A stretch of DNA of 64,000 nt from Bythopirellula polymerisocia (GTDB lineage: Bacteria; Planctomycetota; Planctomycetia; Pirellulales; Lacipirellulaceae), in contig NZ_SJPS01000001.1 in assembly GCF_007860015.1 (NCBI RefSeq), positions 806,001-870,000 on the forward strand, written 5' to 3'. Position 1 is the first letter of the stretch, and each line of letters begins with the position of its first letter. The notes beneath the pieces were generated by a model that had not been told where the DNA came from, made no database searches, and saw only the letters and a program-made list of their open reading frames with translations. The translations under genes were made by a program, and so were the position numbers. Positions 7,832 to 18,570 of the stretch are shown one piece after another.

Positions 7832-8260
7832 ATGACAATCAAAGCGGAGGAAATCTCGGCACAACAAGATGCCTGGAAGGATTTTGAGACGCATCGAGTT
7901 GCCGAGCAAAAACGATTATCATTTCAGCGACCCAGGAAGGTAGGGAATGTCCTTGCTCAGTTGGTGAGTCTCCGTGGTTATGCACAGATTCGCATCTCAG
8001 CTGAGCAGGAAGTGGCTTGGCAGGCAGTAGTCGGTCCTGAACTCTCAAGCATAACGCAGTTTTCGAAGTTGCGTGGCGGAACAATGAATGTCACCGTGGC
8101 CAACTCGCTATTGATGCAGGAACTCATATTTCGCAAAGAGGAACTCCTGACACGATTGCAAGCAGAACTTCCCGCCGCAGGGATCCGGCACCTACGGTTT
8201 AAAGTGGGAAAGATCATCAGTCCCCAAAGCGAAACAAAAAAGATGGATGGCTCTACTTGA
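7832..8260 (+). CDS. dciA: DciA-like helicase operator (DUF721)
   Basis: This 142-aa protein has the DUF721 core: ISAEQEVAWQAVVGPELSSITQFSKLRGGTMNVTV..S.LMQEL.FRKEELL, running from about residue 52 to 115. DciA loads or assists the replicative helicase DnaB in bacteria without DnaC or DnaI. Its place between dnaN and gyrB matches that role and is common in several phyla. The N-terminal ~40 residues are polar and variable. The length is normal for the family. Confidence 0.85.
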   Translation: MTIKAEEISAQQDAWKDFETHRVAEQKRLSFQRPRKVGNVLAQLVSLRGYAQIRISAEQEVAWQAVVGPELSSITQFSKLRGGTMNVTVANSLLMQELIFRKEELLTRLQAELPAAGIRHLRFKVGKIISPQSETKKMDGST

Positions 8261-8272
8261 ATCCGTGAGTAA

Positions 8273-10876
<2,604 letters not shown>

Positions 10877-10894
10877 TCAAGGTCCCAAAGATAA

Positions 10895-10923
10895 AGCCCC
10901 GACCAAGGGGGATGGTCGGGGCT
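10895..10923. terminator. Terminator between gyrB and the convergent sigma gene
   Basis: AGCCCCGACCA and TGGTCGGGGCT form a perfect 11-bp stem with a 7-base loop, 19 bases after the gyrB stop and 28 bases beyond the end of the convergent sigma-factor gene. No T-run follows on either side, but the symmetrical position suggests it ends both transcripts. Confidence 0.75.
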
Positions 10924-10950
10924 GGGTCGGAAATCTAGTGTGGGAGGTGT

Positions 10951-12612
10951 TTAGATTTCCAACGCGATCTTCTCTTCTTGGGCGGCTATGCGTAGCTTGC
11001 TCAAAGCCCGGGCTTCGATCTGGCGGATACGTTCCTTGGTGACACCCAACTCTTCGCCAACTTGCTTCAGGGTTTGGGGTTCCTTGGTGTGGTCCAATCC
11101 AAACCGACCGACGATTATCTGGCGCTCTCGTTCGTCGAGTCGATTGAGGACCCGTTGGATCTTCGAGACGCGATCCTGTTGAAGCGTCTCCTCGATCATG
11201 GGATTCGCCCGCTTTTCCTGCGTTACGTCGAACAGTTCGTCGTAGCTGGTGCGGAAACGGTCGCGTTGACGATACTCGCCGGGGATCGTGCGGGCGAAGT
11301 TCTTCATGATCGCCCAGCTGGCATAGGTGCTGAACTTATTGCCACGAGCAAAGTCAAATTTCTCCACCGCTCGCAACAGCGACAAGTTGCCATCGCTCAC
11401 GAGTTCGAAGAAATTCTGATCAGGCTTTACATGCCGCTTGGCGATGGAAACGACGAGCCGCAAATTGCAGCGGGCGATCTGATTCTTCAGGTCGACGATT
11501 TGCTCGTGTAGTTCTTCGATATCGTCCATCAAGGAGGACTTGGGTCGCTCGAAATCAAGGCTGTCGCGGAGCTTGTTTGCCTTGTACTTCAGGTAGTTGT
11601 ACTTGCGGAACAAGTGCTGCTCCTGTTCGCGGGTTAGGAGTTGCATTTCGTACAGGCTGGCCAAGTAAGGAGGCAAGCCCGACGGACGCCGTGCTTTTCG
11701 CACGGCGGTTTCAGCTTCTGGCATCGGTCCCAAGCAAGCGTTATCGGCACCCTTGCGAGCGAAGCGCGGGTTATCAATGAAGTCCAGTGGCAACTCTTTG
11801 ATTCGTTCGGCCCGCATATCGTTGATGACCCGATAGACGGTGGTCTTCGTCCGATTGTAGTCGCGGCAAAGCTTTTCGACGGAAACGCCACGGCGATAAG
11901 CGCGAAAGATGTTTTTCTTCTGCACATCGGTGAGTGGGCCGCTGCCGGCGGGGAAAATGGCATCATCAGGATTGTCGGTATCGAAATTCCGCAGGGCAGC
12001 GCGGATCGTTTCCACGCTACGTCCGGTTCGCTCAGCCAATTGGCGAGAGATTTCTCCCTGGCCTTGCCCGGATTGGGCCATTTCGCGTGCTCGCTGAATG
12101 AATTCCTCGCGCTGGTCGTCGGAGAGTTGGCTAAAACGCGCTCCCCGTTCGACCCGTTCAGCGTTGTTCTTGACGAAACGGTCGACGCTGCTGCGCAGGA
12201 AACCGACCCGTTTGCGACCATCGAACACTAAGCGGCGACTCACCAAACCCAGGGCCCGCCAGCGCGAGATCGTTTTGGTCGAGACGTTAAATTGCTTGGC
12301 GAGTTCTTCAACGGTGAAGACTTGTTCGCCAACGGCGTCGGCTGCAAGTTCGACCATGTCGGAGATGTCTTCCACCAAAAAGCGGAGATCGTTGAGCAGG
12401 TCTGAGCCCGAAATCTTGCGATTGCCAGCCTCAGGTATTGGACGACCGTCGATTTGCGACAGGACTTCTGCCGCAGGATAAGATGACTCAGCTTCGATGC
12501 TGGCAATGAGTTTTTCGGCAGTTTCTATACGCGTAAGTAGATCGCCGCGCGACGCCTGCTGTTGGCTGTCGCGATACCAGCGAATTACGGGACTTTTGTA
12601 ATCAGTATGCAT
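10951..12612 (-). CDS. RpoD-like sigma-70 factor with extra N-terminal HTH domains
   Basis: The C-terminal half is a group 1/2 sigma factor. It has region 2 (CNLRLVVSIAKRHV, FFELVSDGNLSLLRAVEKFD, GNKFSTYASWAIMKNFAR) and region 4 (RERQIIVGRFGLD, LKQVGEELGVTKERIRQIEA). The N-terminal half is not sigma region 1. It carries a MerR-like HTH (FTVEELAKQFNVSTKTISRW, about residues 98-117), then two more HTH-like units (GEISRQLAERTGRSVETIRA and RGVSVEKLCRDYNRTKTTVY). I chose ATG 12612 over the longer frame to 12699 because AAGAGGTGG lies just upstream. It is convergent with gyrB. It probably recognises -35/-10 type promoters; whether it is the housekeeping sigma cannot be told. Confidence 0.9.
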   Translation of the reverse strand: MHTDYKSPVIRWYRDSQQQASRGDLLTRIETAEKLIASIEAESSYPAAEVLSQIDGRPIPEAGNRKISGSDLLNDLRFLVEDISDMVELAADAVGEQVFTVEELAKQFNVSTKTISRWRALGLVSRRLVFDGRKRVGFLRSSVDRFVKNNAERVERGARFSQLSDDQREEFIQRAREMAQSGQGQGEISRQLAERTGRSVETIRAALRNFDTDNPDDAIFPAGSGPLTDVQKKNIFRAYRRGVSVEKLCRDYNRTKTTVYRVINDMRAERIKELPLDFIDNPRFARKGADNACLGPMPEAETAVRKARRPSGLPPYLASLYEMQLLTREQEQHLFRKYNYLKYKANKLRDSLDFERPKSSLMDDIEELHEQIVDLKNQIARCNLRLVVSIAKRHVKPDQNFFELVSDGNLSLLRAVEKFDFARGNKFSTYASWAIMKNFARTIPGEYRQRDRFRTSYDELFDVTQEKRANPMIEETLQQDRVSKIQRVLNRLDERERQIIVGRFGLDHTKEPQTLKQVGEELGVTKERIRQIEARALSKLRIAAQEEKIALEI

Positions 12613-13151
12613 GGGTCCACCTCTTCTCGGAGCGGGAGCGCGTGCGTGATGCACTTTGATGTGGTGTTCCGTGCGAATCTTTCGCCCACAACGTCTCAAA
12701 TGGGCTGTTTTCAGCCCCCTCTGTTTCTCTTCTTCTAGAATCTCGACCAGTCGCTAGCAATGTTGACGGTCGCCAAGATATTGCTAACCCTTTCTGGCCT
12801 ACAGGTTGTACGCATATTAGTGGTTTTGGGTCGATAGAAAGTTCATCTACCGATAGATAAAAACCTCCCTTAGGGAGCCAATCGAGCAATGTAAGTGTCT
12901 GGAACTAAAGTACTTGCGGAAAAATTGGAAATTCTACAAATTCGTCTAACTCGGGAGTCGGAAGGTAAATTTCTGGCAGTTGCCAACCACTCTGGAGCAT
13001 TTACGGGCATGGGACGGACTAGCAACTGTCCAGACAGCAGTCAGCAACAGGCTCCAGAACCCGAAAATGTTCTGTTCTTAGCCTGGAATCACCGATACAC
13101 TCCGCTCTTCTTACCCCGTTCTGGTTGTCGAAGATTAACGAGGTCGCTCCT
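12613..13151. other. Divergent intergenic region with sigma-gene leader
   Basis: About 540 bases lie between two divergent genes, so both promoters must be here, but no clear -35/-10 pair was identified. A perfect short palindrome CTCCCTTAGGGAG (12865-12877) is followed on the minus strand by a T-run, like a small terminator or attenuator in the long (~250 base) leader of the sigma gene. No convincing coding sequence is seen. Confidence 0.4.
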
Positions 13152-14525
13152 ATGCACGCTGCTTTTTCCCTACTTGTAACGATGTCAATCGCCATCCAGG
13201 CGATATCCTTAAAGGCCGAGGAGTCGGCTACCTATCTTCTCAAATCCGAGATCCCAGCGGACAGTACGGCCGAGGTAACTGTCAAACTGGAGGTTGGAGG
13301 CGACATGCTCGTCACCGGCGAGACGGAAGTGAAAGAACTACCCCTGAAAGTGCTGGGGCACTTTACTTATCGCGAGAAGATCGTGGCCTGGACGGGAGAT
13401 CCGCTGCAGCCTGCCCGATCAGTGCGGCAATATGACCGCGCGGAGGCCCACATTGAGGTGGACGATCGATCGAGCGACCGGAAATTGCCCGACGAGTTGC
13501 TGCTAGCGGAGATTCGTGGCGGGGAAATCACGCTCGCCGGTACGGCGAATGTCCTTACTCGCGAGCAGTACGATCTGGTGAACATTGTCGCCAATTCGCT
13601 CGCTATTGACCGCTTGCTGCCTGGCAAGGAGATGGCGGAGGGAGAAAGCTGGGAGCACGACAAAGAGACCATGCAGACGCTATTGGCGATGGACCACCTG
13701 GCCGTCTGCGATGTTTCGAGCGTGGCAACCAAACTTACCAATCGCGAAGTGCAGATTCGGATGGCGGGGACAGTGGATGGAACGGTGGATGGCGCGCCGA
13801 CAGAGATGGAATTGCGAGGAGCGTACCTGTTTCACCTGGATAAGAAGAGGATCACGGGTTTCAATCTGGCAATCAAGGAATCCCGCAAGACTACCGAAAT
13901 TGTCCCGGGACTGGACGTAGTGGCGAAGGTCTTTGTCACCGTGAATCCGCGGGCCAAGTCGTTTAGCGTGCCTAAGGATCTCGCGGCAATTGCCAGCCGA
14001 ACCGATCGCCCCTTGGAGCGGAAGCTGGTTTATCAGTCGCCGACGAGCGGGTTTAGCTTCGAATATGACCCCGCTTGGTATGTGACGGCAGAGGAGCGGG
14101 ACCTGTTCTCCTTTCGCTATTTGCACGACCATCAGTTGGCTGCGCATTGCAATGTAAATGTCCTACCGCCGCGGAGTGAAGGACGGCAGACGAAACTCGA
14201 TGAGTTTGAACGAGACGTCCGCGAGGCGCTGGGCGATAAGCTTGAAACGGTCTCGGCGTCCACTGAGTGGGAGACTCCGCTCGGGTATCACTGCCTGGGG
14301 GTGATCGCCAACGGGACGGTAAAGGACGTGCCGATCGAGTGGCGACATTATCTGGTAGCGGCGAACGATTGCCCGCGGCTCTCTCTGGGGGTGACGTTGG
14401 AGCAGTCACAGGGCGCAAAATTTGCCGACGCGGAACGGCAGATGATCGACTCGCTCAAGCTGGAACCGACAGACAAGAGCACCGCCACGGAGACGGCAAC
14501 CAAAGCGGGGACCAAGTCTCGCTAG
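13152..14525 (+). CDS. Secreted hypothetical protein (457 aa)
   Basis: The ATG at 13152 gives a signal peptide (MHAAFSLLVTMSIAIQAISL.KAEE). The mature part looks beta-rich with no membrane segment. The last third (VYQSPTSGFSFEYDPAWYVTAEE ... DCPRLSLGVTLEQSQGAKFADAERQMIDSLKLE) resembles the 'lipoprotein-like' or PsbP-type segments in which a cell-surface protein ends in a Ser-Leu-Lys-Leu strand. The C-terminal tail is Thr/Ala/Lys rich. The function is not recognised. It is probably periplasmic. The frame opens 27 bases further upstream, but no better start exists there. Confidence 0.7.
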   Translation: MHAAFSLLVTMSIAIQAISLKAEESATYLLKSEIPADSTAEVTVKLEVGGDMLVTGETEVKELPLKVLGHFTYREKIVAWTGDPLQPARSVRQYDRAEAHIEVDDRSSDRKLPDELLLAEIRGGEITLAGTANVLTREQYDLVNIVANSLAIDRLLPGKEMAEGESWEHDKETMQTLLAMDHLAVCDVSSVATKLTNREVQIRMAGTVDGTVDGAPTEMELRGAYLFHLDKKRITGFNLAIKESRKTTEIVPGLDVVAKVFVTVNPRAKSFSVPKDLAAIASRTDRPLERKLVYQSPTSGFSFEYDPAWYVTAEERDLFSFRYLHDHQLAAHCNVNVLPPRSEGRQTKLDEFERDVREALGDKLETVSASTEWETPLGYHCLGVIANGTVKDVPIEWRHYLVAANDCPRLSLGVTLEQSQGAKFADAERQMIDSLKLEPTDKSTATETATKAGTKSR

Positions 14526-14686
14526 TGTTGTTTTCTCGATTTGCGCAGCCTGGAGAACTCTCAACCCCAAAATTGTGCCGACTTTGTTTTGAAAAACACG
14601 CGGCCAAATCGACCAATATGACCAAGTTCAGATACGGGTAGGAACTATTGGTAAGGAGAAAAGCGATTCTGGCTAATAGCTTTTTC

Positions 14687-15208
14687 CTAACCAGCCAAAC
14701 GATCGATACGATTGGTTACCATCGATTCGACAAACTCGTTTGACGCGCAGTGATACTGCATCACGTAGGCATCTTCGGGAGAGTCTTCGTAATAAGAACG
14801 CAGGACATTGGTGGCTTTAAAGCCGACCTGCTTGAAGAACAGCTGTGCCGTGAGGTTGGTCTCACGGACTTCGAGTGTGATTCTGGTGCGGCGCTGACTC
14901 GAAAGTTTACCTTCGAGTTTCTCTGCCATCTGCCTACCGATGCCACGCATGCGCATGCCACCTGCCACTGCGAAGTTGAGAATGTGGAGCCGAGTCTTGT
15001 GCAGCTCATAAATCATGAAGCCGACAACCCGTTCCCCTTGCTCGGCGACCATGCCGATGCAATTGCGTTGCCGCAAGCAACGGATAAAGTCTTCCTCGAA
15101 CCAGGGAAACTCAAAGCTTTCACGTTCGATGGATAGTACCTCGGGCATATCGCGGCGAATCATCCAGCGGATATGAACACGAAGCTGCTGTTTTTGATCT
15201 TGGCTCAT
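14687..15208 (-). CDS. rimI: RimI-like ribosomal-protein N-acetyltransferase (GNAT)
   Basis: This 173-aa GNAT protein has WMIRRDMPEVLSIERESFEFPW.EEDFIRCL at the N-terminus, VVGFMIYEL, the acetyl-CoA loop region LNFAVAGGMRMRGIGRQMAEKL, and LEVRETNLTAQLFFKQVGFK. These are the hallmarks of RimI, which acetylates the N-terminal alanine of ribosomal protein S18. The frame runs on upstream to 15547 without a stop, but GGAAGGAAG lies just before the ATG at 15208 and the family similarity begins there. RimI-like enzymes are hard to tell apart by sequence, so the exact substrate is uncertain. Confidence 0.8.
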   Translation of the reverse strand: MSQDQKQQLRVHIRWMIRRDMPEVLSIERESFEFPWFEEDFIRCLRQRNCIGMVAEQGERVVGFMIYELHKTRLHILNFAVAGGMRMRGIGRQMAEKLEGKLSSQRRTRITLEVRETNLTAQLFFKQVGFKATNVLRSYYEDSPEDAYVMQYHCASNEFVESMVTNRIDRLAG

Positions 15209-15818
15209 CGCGGCTTCCTTCCCTGTCAGCCTGTCGGAACTCAGATTTTGCTGATTGAGTTGTGTGCTGGCACCATCATGCGGCACCGTTTCCAGGGCTT
15301 TCAAGTACGCGATCCAACCACAGAACCTGCCCAGCCAACCTTCGGAAGGCTTCCCTTCCTGGGGTGTCGAAACATCGCTCCTGGTATCGCGACCATCCTG
15401 CCGCATAATTCCACCGCCGCATCGTGCTTCAAGATTAGGACTTCTCGACGAGTGGAAAAGGAAATTACCAAAAGCCCACGAATCTGCCAAGCGCGAATCT
15501 GAAGGGTTGACCCACTCTGCTATAGAAACCGCTAGCGAAGTGGACAAATTCGCTTTTTGGTGTCTCCACAGGATTGCCAGGCACCACCGGTTGTAAGGGT
15601 TGGCCCGATGGGAGTAGCTAGTCCAAAAAAGAACTACCCGAAGACTCGTGTGTGTGTGTCAACTGGCGTCTTAGACTCGAACGATGGGGTAAAGTTTGTC
15701 GAGGACTTGCGCCCACAAAGCCTTGGACAGTCGGGTTCGCCAAACATGCTGGGCCTGTCTTCGCATCCTTCCATATCTTCCCATTTTGCCCCCTAGCTAG
15801 ATCCCCTATTTTGTCGCC
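15209..15818. other. Gene-free divergent region
   Basis: About 610 bases separate rimI and the divergent membrane-protein gene. The minus strand stays open to 15547 in frame with rimI, but this part has no coding character beyond that and no start better than 15208. A short GTGTGTGTGTG run lies near 15648-15658. No promoter could be assigned with confidence. Confidence 0.4.
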
Positions 15819-17579
15819 ATGACCACGCCCCTGGAATCTGCCACCGAGCCAACAAGCCAGAGCAATTCCGACGAGATTGCCCGGCGTGAATTTCGACTCT
15901 TCAAATGGGGTACCCTCCTAGCCTTGGCACTGGGATGCGCTTGGCCACTGACGCTCAATTTGGTGGATCCCGATCTCTGGGGACACGTGCAATATGCCCA
16001 GGACTGGCTCGCTGAGGGCCAATTGCCACGCACCGCTTCTCACACCTTCACGGCCGAGGGCTATCGGTGGATCAATCACGAAAACCTTGCCGAACTCGCC
16101 CTGGCTTTTGGACATGAACATCTGGGTGGAACGGGCATGTTGGTCGCCAAGTGCCTGGTGGGCATGGCAGTAGTACTGTCGATGGTTTGGATCGCCGTTT
16201 GCCGAGGTACAAATCCGTACATGGCATGGGTTTGGATGCTGGTGGTGACAACGAACTTGCAACCATTCTTTCTGCTTCGCCCGCAGCTGCTGAGCTTCGT
16301 GTACTGTGCACTCGTGCTAGTAATCCTGGACCGCGCATTTTGCCACTGGCATGAGCAGCGTACCGTTCGCTGGCCGGTGGTGTGGATGCTTCCTGTTGTG
16401 GTGGCCCTCTGGGTGAACTCGCACGGTGGCTTCCTGGCCGGGGTGGCAATCATCGGCGCATATCTGGGTGGAAGGATTTTAGAATTAATCATCAATCGTA
16501 AAAATGTCGCATGGTCGAAGGCGGGTCACCTCGCATTGGTGGGAGTGGCATGCCTCGCAGCAACCTTGGTGAATCCCTATGGCCTGGAGTTGCACCGTTG
16601 GCTGGCGACATCGCTCACCCAGCCTCGACCTGAAATCACCGAGTGGCTTGCCCCCCATCCAAGTGACCCCGTGTTCTGGCCGTGGCTAGCGATGCTTGGA
16701 ATCGCGGGTGGAAGTCTCCTGGCAACCTCCAAGCGCCGTGATTGGGTCGAAGTGGTCATCCTGCTATTGGTTGTTTGGCAGTCGGCTATGCACCTGCGAC
16801 ATGTCGCATTTGTCTCACTGCTGTGTGGCTATTGGATTGCACCCCATTTTCAATCTGCCATGGGTTGCCTATTGCCAAGCGAGAGTACCAACGGCGGAAA
16901 GTTTGCACTCAGTCCCTGGATGAGGCGCAGCGCAGTGATTGCACTCTTGGTAGTGATCGCACTGCAAAGTTTCGCACTCGACGAACGGCTCAAACGTTTC
17001 CCTGTTGACCGTGGACTTTATCCAGTTGATGCGATTCAATTCATGGCCGACCGGCACTTGGATGGCAAGCTGGTAGCGTCTTTCAATTGGGCCCAATATG
17101 CGATTGCCGCCCTCGCTCCAGACGTGACGCTCGCCTTTGATGGTCGCTACGATACCTGCTATCCGACCGAAGTGGTCGACATGCATTTCGATTTCTTGCT
17201 GGGAGAGGCGAACGGCAAACGCTGGCGAGGACCTGATTCGGGACCGATCGATGGCAGGCGAGTACTCAAGTACGGCGAGCCCGAATTAGTGCTCATCGAT
17301 CGACTTTACGAACATCCGCGCTCCATCATGCGGGCCGAGGGAGAGAAGGAGAATCCCGATTGGGTGCTCCTCTACCGCGACCGCGTTGCAGAAATCTGGG
17401 GCCGTAGTTATCGCTTCGATGACCCCACGAGCCCTGACTACATGCCTCTGAGTCAGAGGGTGCAAGACCCCAGCCCCCGCGAAGGCGAAGTTCCCTGGCC
17501 CGCGCTGCCGATTCGTAGTGAAAGCAATCAACTCGCCAGTGAGAACCCGCAAGCCGTCCAATCCGACGTCCAACTTTAA
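15819..17579 (+). CDS. Multi-spanning membrane protein, GT-C-like
   Basis: This 586-aa protein has a cytosolic polar N-terminus, about ten hydrophobic helices from residue 31 to 400, and a soluble C-terminal domain. Between the first two helices it has PDLWGHVQYAQDWLAEGQLP.TASHTFTAEGYRWINHE. The acidic PDLW and a 'WINHEN' motif in the first loop are like the loops of GT-C glycosyltransferases or dolichyl-mannosyltransferase-type proteins. No named family is certain. The next gene, 11 bases later, is a GT2 enzyme that makes polyprenyl-phosphate sugars, so the pair fits a donor-synthase plus GT-C transferase, but that is inference. Confidence 0.7.
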   Translation: MTTPLESATEPTSQSNSDEIARREFRLFKWGTLLALALGCAWPLTLNLVDPDLWGHVQYAQDWLAEGQLPRTASHTFTAEGYRWINHENLAELALAFGHEHLGGTGMLVAKCLVGMAVVLSMVWIAVCRGTNPYMAWVWMLVVTTNLQPFFLLRPQLLSFVYCALVLVILDRAFCHWHEQRTVRWPVVWMLPVVVALWVNSHGGFLAGVAIIGAYLGGRILELIINRKNVAWSKAGHLALVGVACLAATLVNPYGLELHRWLATSLTQPRPEITEWLAPHPSDPVFWPWLAMLGIAGGSLLATSKRRDWVEVVILLLVVWQSAMHLRHVAFVSLLCGYWIAPHFQSAMGCLLPSESTNGGKFALSPWMRRSAVIALLVVIALQSFALDERLKRFPVDRGLYPVDAIQFMADRHLDGKLVASFNWAQYAIAALAPDVTLAFDGRYDTCYPTEVVDMHFDFLLGEANGKRWRGPDSGPIDGRRVLKYGEPELVLIDRLYEHPRSIMRAEGEKENPDWVLLYRDRVAEIWGRSYRFDDPTSPDYMPLSQRVQDPSPREGEVPWPALPIRSESNQLASENPQAVQSDVQL

Positions 17580-17590
17580 GTAGAATTGCC

Positions 17591-18466
17591 ATGGCCAACA
17601 TGCTAGAAACACTCACGCCGATCTCAACGGAACAACAAAGTATTGTTGAATCCACCCCGCAGTTACCCACGAGCGACACCGAGTATCTGGAGCGGATGGA
17701 AGCCACCCTGGCAGAGGCAGAAGACTCCTTGGCTTCAGCGGAGTGCGTTCCACTACCTCCTGCAAGTAACACACGGAAAAACACCTCGCTGGCTGTCTCG
17801 GTGGTGATTCCTGTCTACAACGAACGCGATACGATTATCGAGATCGTCCGCCGAGTGCAAGCCACCCAGATGCACTCTGAGATCATCATCGTCGACGACT
17901 ATAGTCTCGATGGTACGCGGACTTTACTGTTAGAACTTGCCCAGGAACCCGGTATCCAAGTCTTGTTTCAAGGTTACAATCGAGGCAAAGGTGCCGCTTT
18001 ACGGACCGCTTTTGCAGCGGCAAGTGGAGATGTGATTCTCATCCAGGATGCCGATCTGGAATACGATCCGAGTGACTATGCGAAACTCCTCAAGCCCTTA
18101 GAACTTGGCACCGCAAACGTGGTCTATGGTTCGCGTTTTTTGGCCAACGCCGAGCAAGACCCCTCGCGTCTGCATCGCTGGGGAAACTGGCTACTAACAG
18201 CACTCTCAAATCGGCTCACCGGCCAGAAGCTCACCGATATGGAGACTTGCTACAAGGTCTTCCGCAGAGAGTTGCTCGAGCGCATCTCTCTTGAGCAAAA
18301 CCGCTTTGGCTTCGAACCAGAATTCACCGCCAAGCTCTCCAAAGCCGGCGAGCAGATCATGGAAGTCCCCATCCGCTACGACTCGCGCAGCTACGACTCC
18401 GGAAAAAAGATCGGCCTCCGCGACGGGATCAGCGCTCTGTGGTGTATTGTGCGGTATGGGTGGTAG
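17591..18466 (+). CDS. Glycosyltransferase family 2, DPM1-like
   Basis: This 291-aa enzyme has a polar N-terminal stretch of about 65 residues, then a GT-A fold: VSVVIPVYNERDTIIEIVRR, IIIVDDYSLDGTR, GYNRGKGAALRTAFAAASGD, the metal-binding IQDADLEYDPSDY, and NVVYGSRFL. The C-terminal half has DMETCYKVFRRELLE and FGFEPEFTAKLSKAGEQIMEVPI. This order matches polyprenyl-phosphate mannose or glucose synthases. There are no C-terminal membrane helices. It is 11 bases from the preceding membrane protein, so the two share an operon. Part of its 3' end is duplicated at 22035-22222. Confidence 0.88.
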   Translation: MANMLETLTPISTEQQSIVESTPQLPTSDTEYLERMEATLAEAEDSLASAECVPLPPASNTRKNTSLAVSVVIPVYNERDTIIEIVRRVQATQMHSEIIIVDDYSLDGTRTLLLELAQEPGIQVLFQGYNRGKGAALRTAFAAASGDVILIQDADLEYDPSDYAKLLKPLELGTANVVYGSRFLANAEQDPSRLHRWGNWLLTALSNRLTGQKLTDMETCYKVFRRELLERISLEQNRFGFEPEFTAKLSKAGEQIMEVPIRYDSRSYDSGKKIGLRDGISALWCIVRYGW

Positions 18467-18474
18467 GCGCGTAG

Positions 18475-18502
18475 GCCGGAACAAGCCCTGCGCAGTTCCG
18501 GC
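18475..18502. repeat. Hairpin GCCGGAAC...GTTCCGGC after the GT2 gene
   Basis: This 8-bp perfect inverted repeat with a 12-base loop starts 8 bases after the GT2 stop codon. A second copy with one changed loop base lies at 22190-22217, carried along with the duplicated 3' end. A further GCCGGAACT...AGTCCGGCC stem follows at about 18532-18556. It is probably a REP-type element or terminator. Confidence 0.6.
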
Positions 18503-18570
18503 ACTGCGATGCGTGTTGTGGCACGATGCCGGAACTCATCTTACTTAGTCCGGCCTCTATCAATCCGCAC

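Noticed and set aside
15209..15547. N-terminal extension of the RimI-like protein by 113 residues
   Set aside because: A strong GGAAGGAAG lies before the ATG at 15208, the family similarity starts there, and the upstream translation has no protein character.
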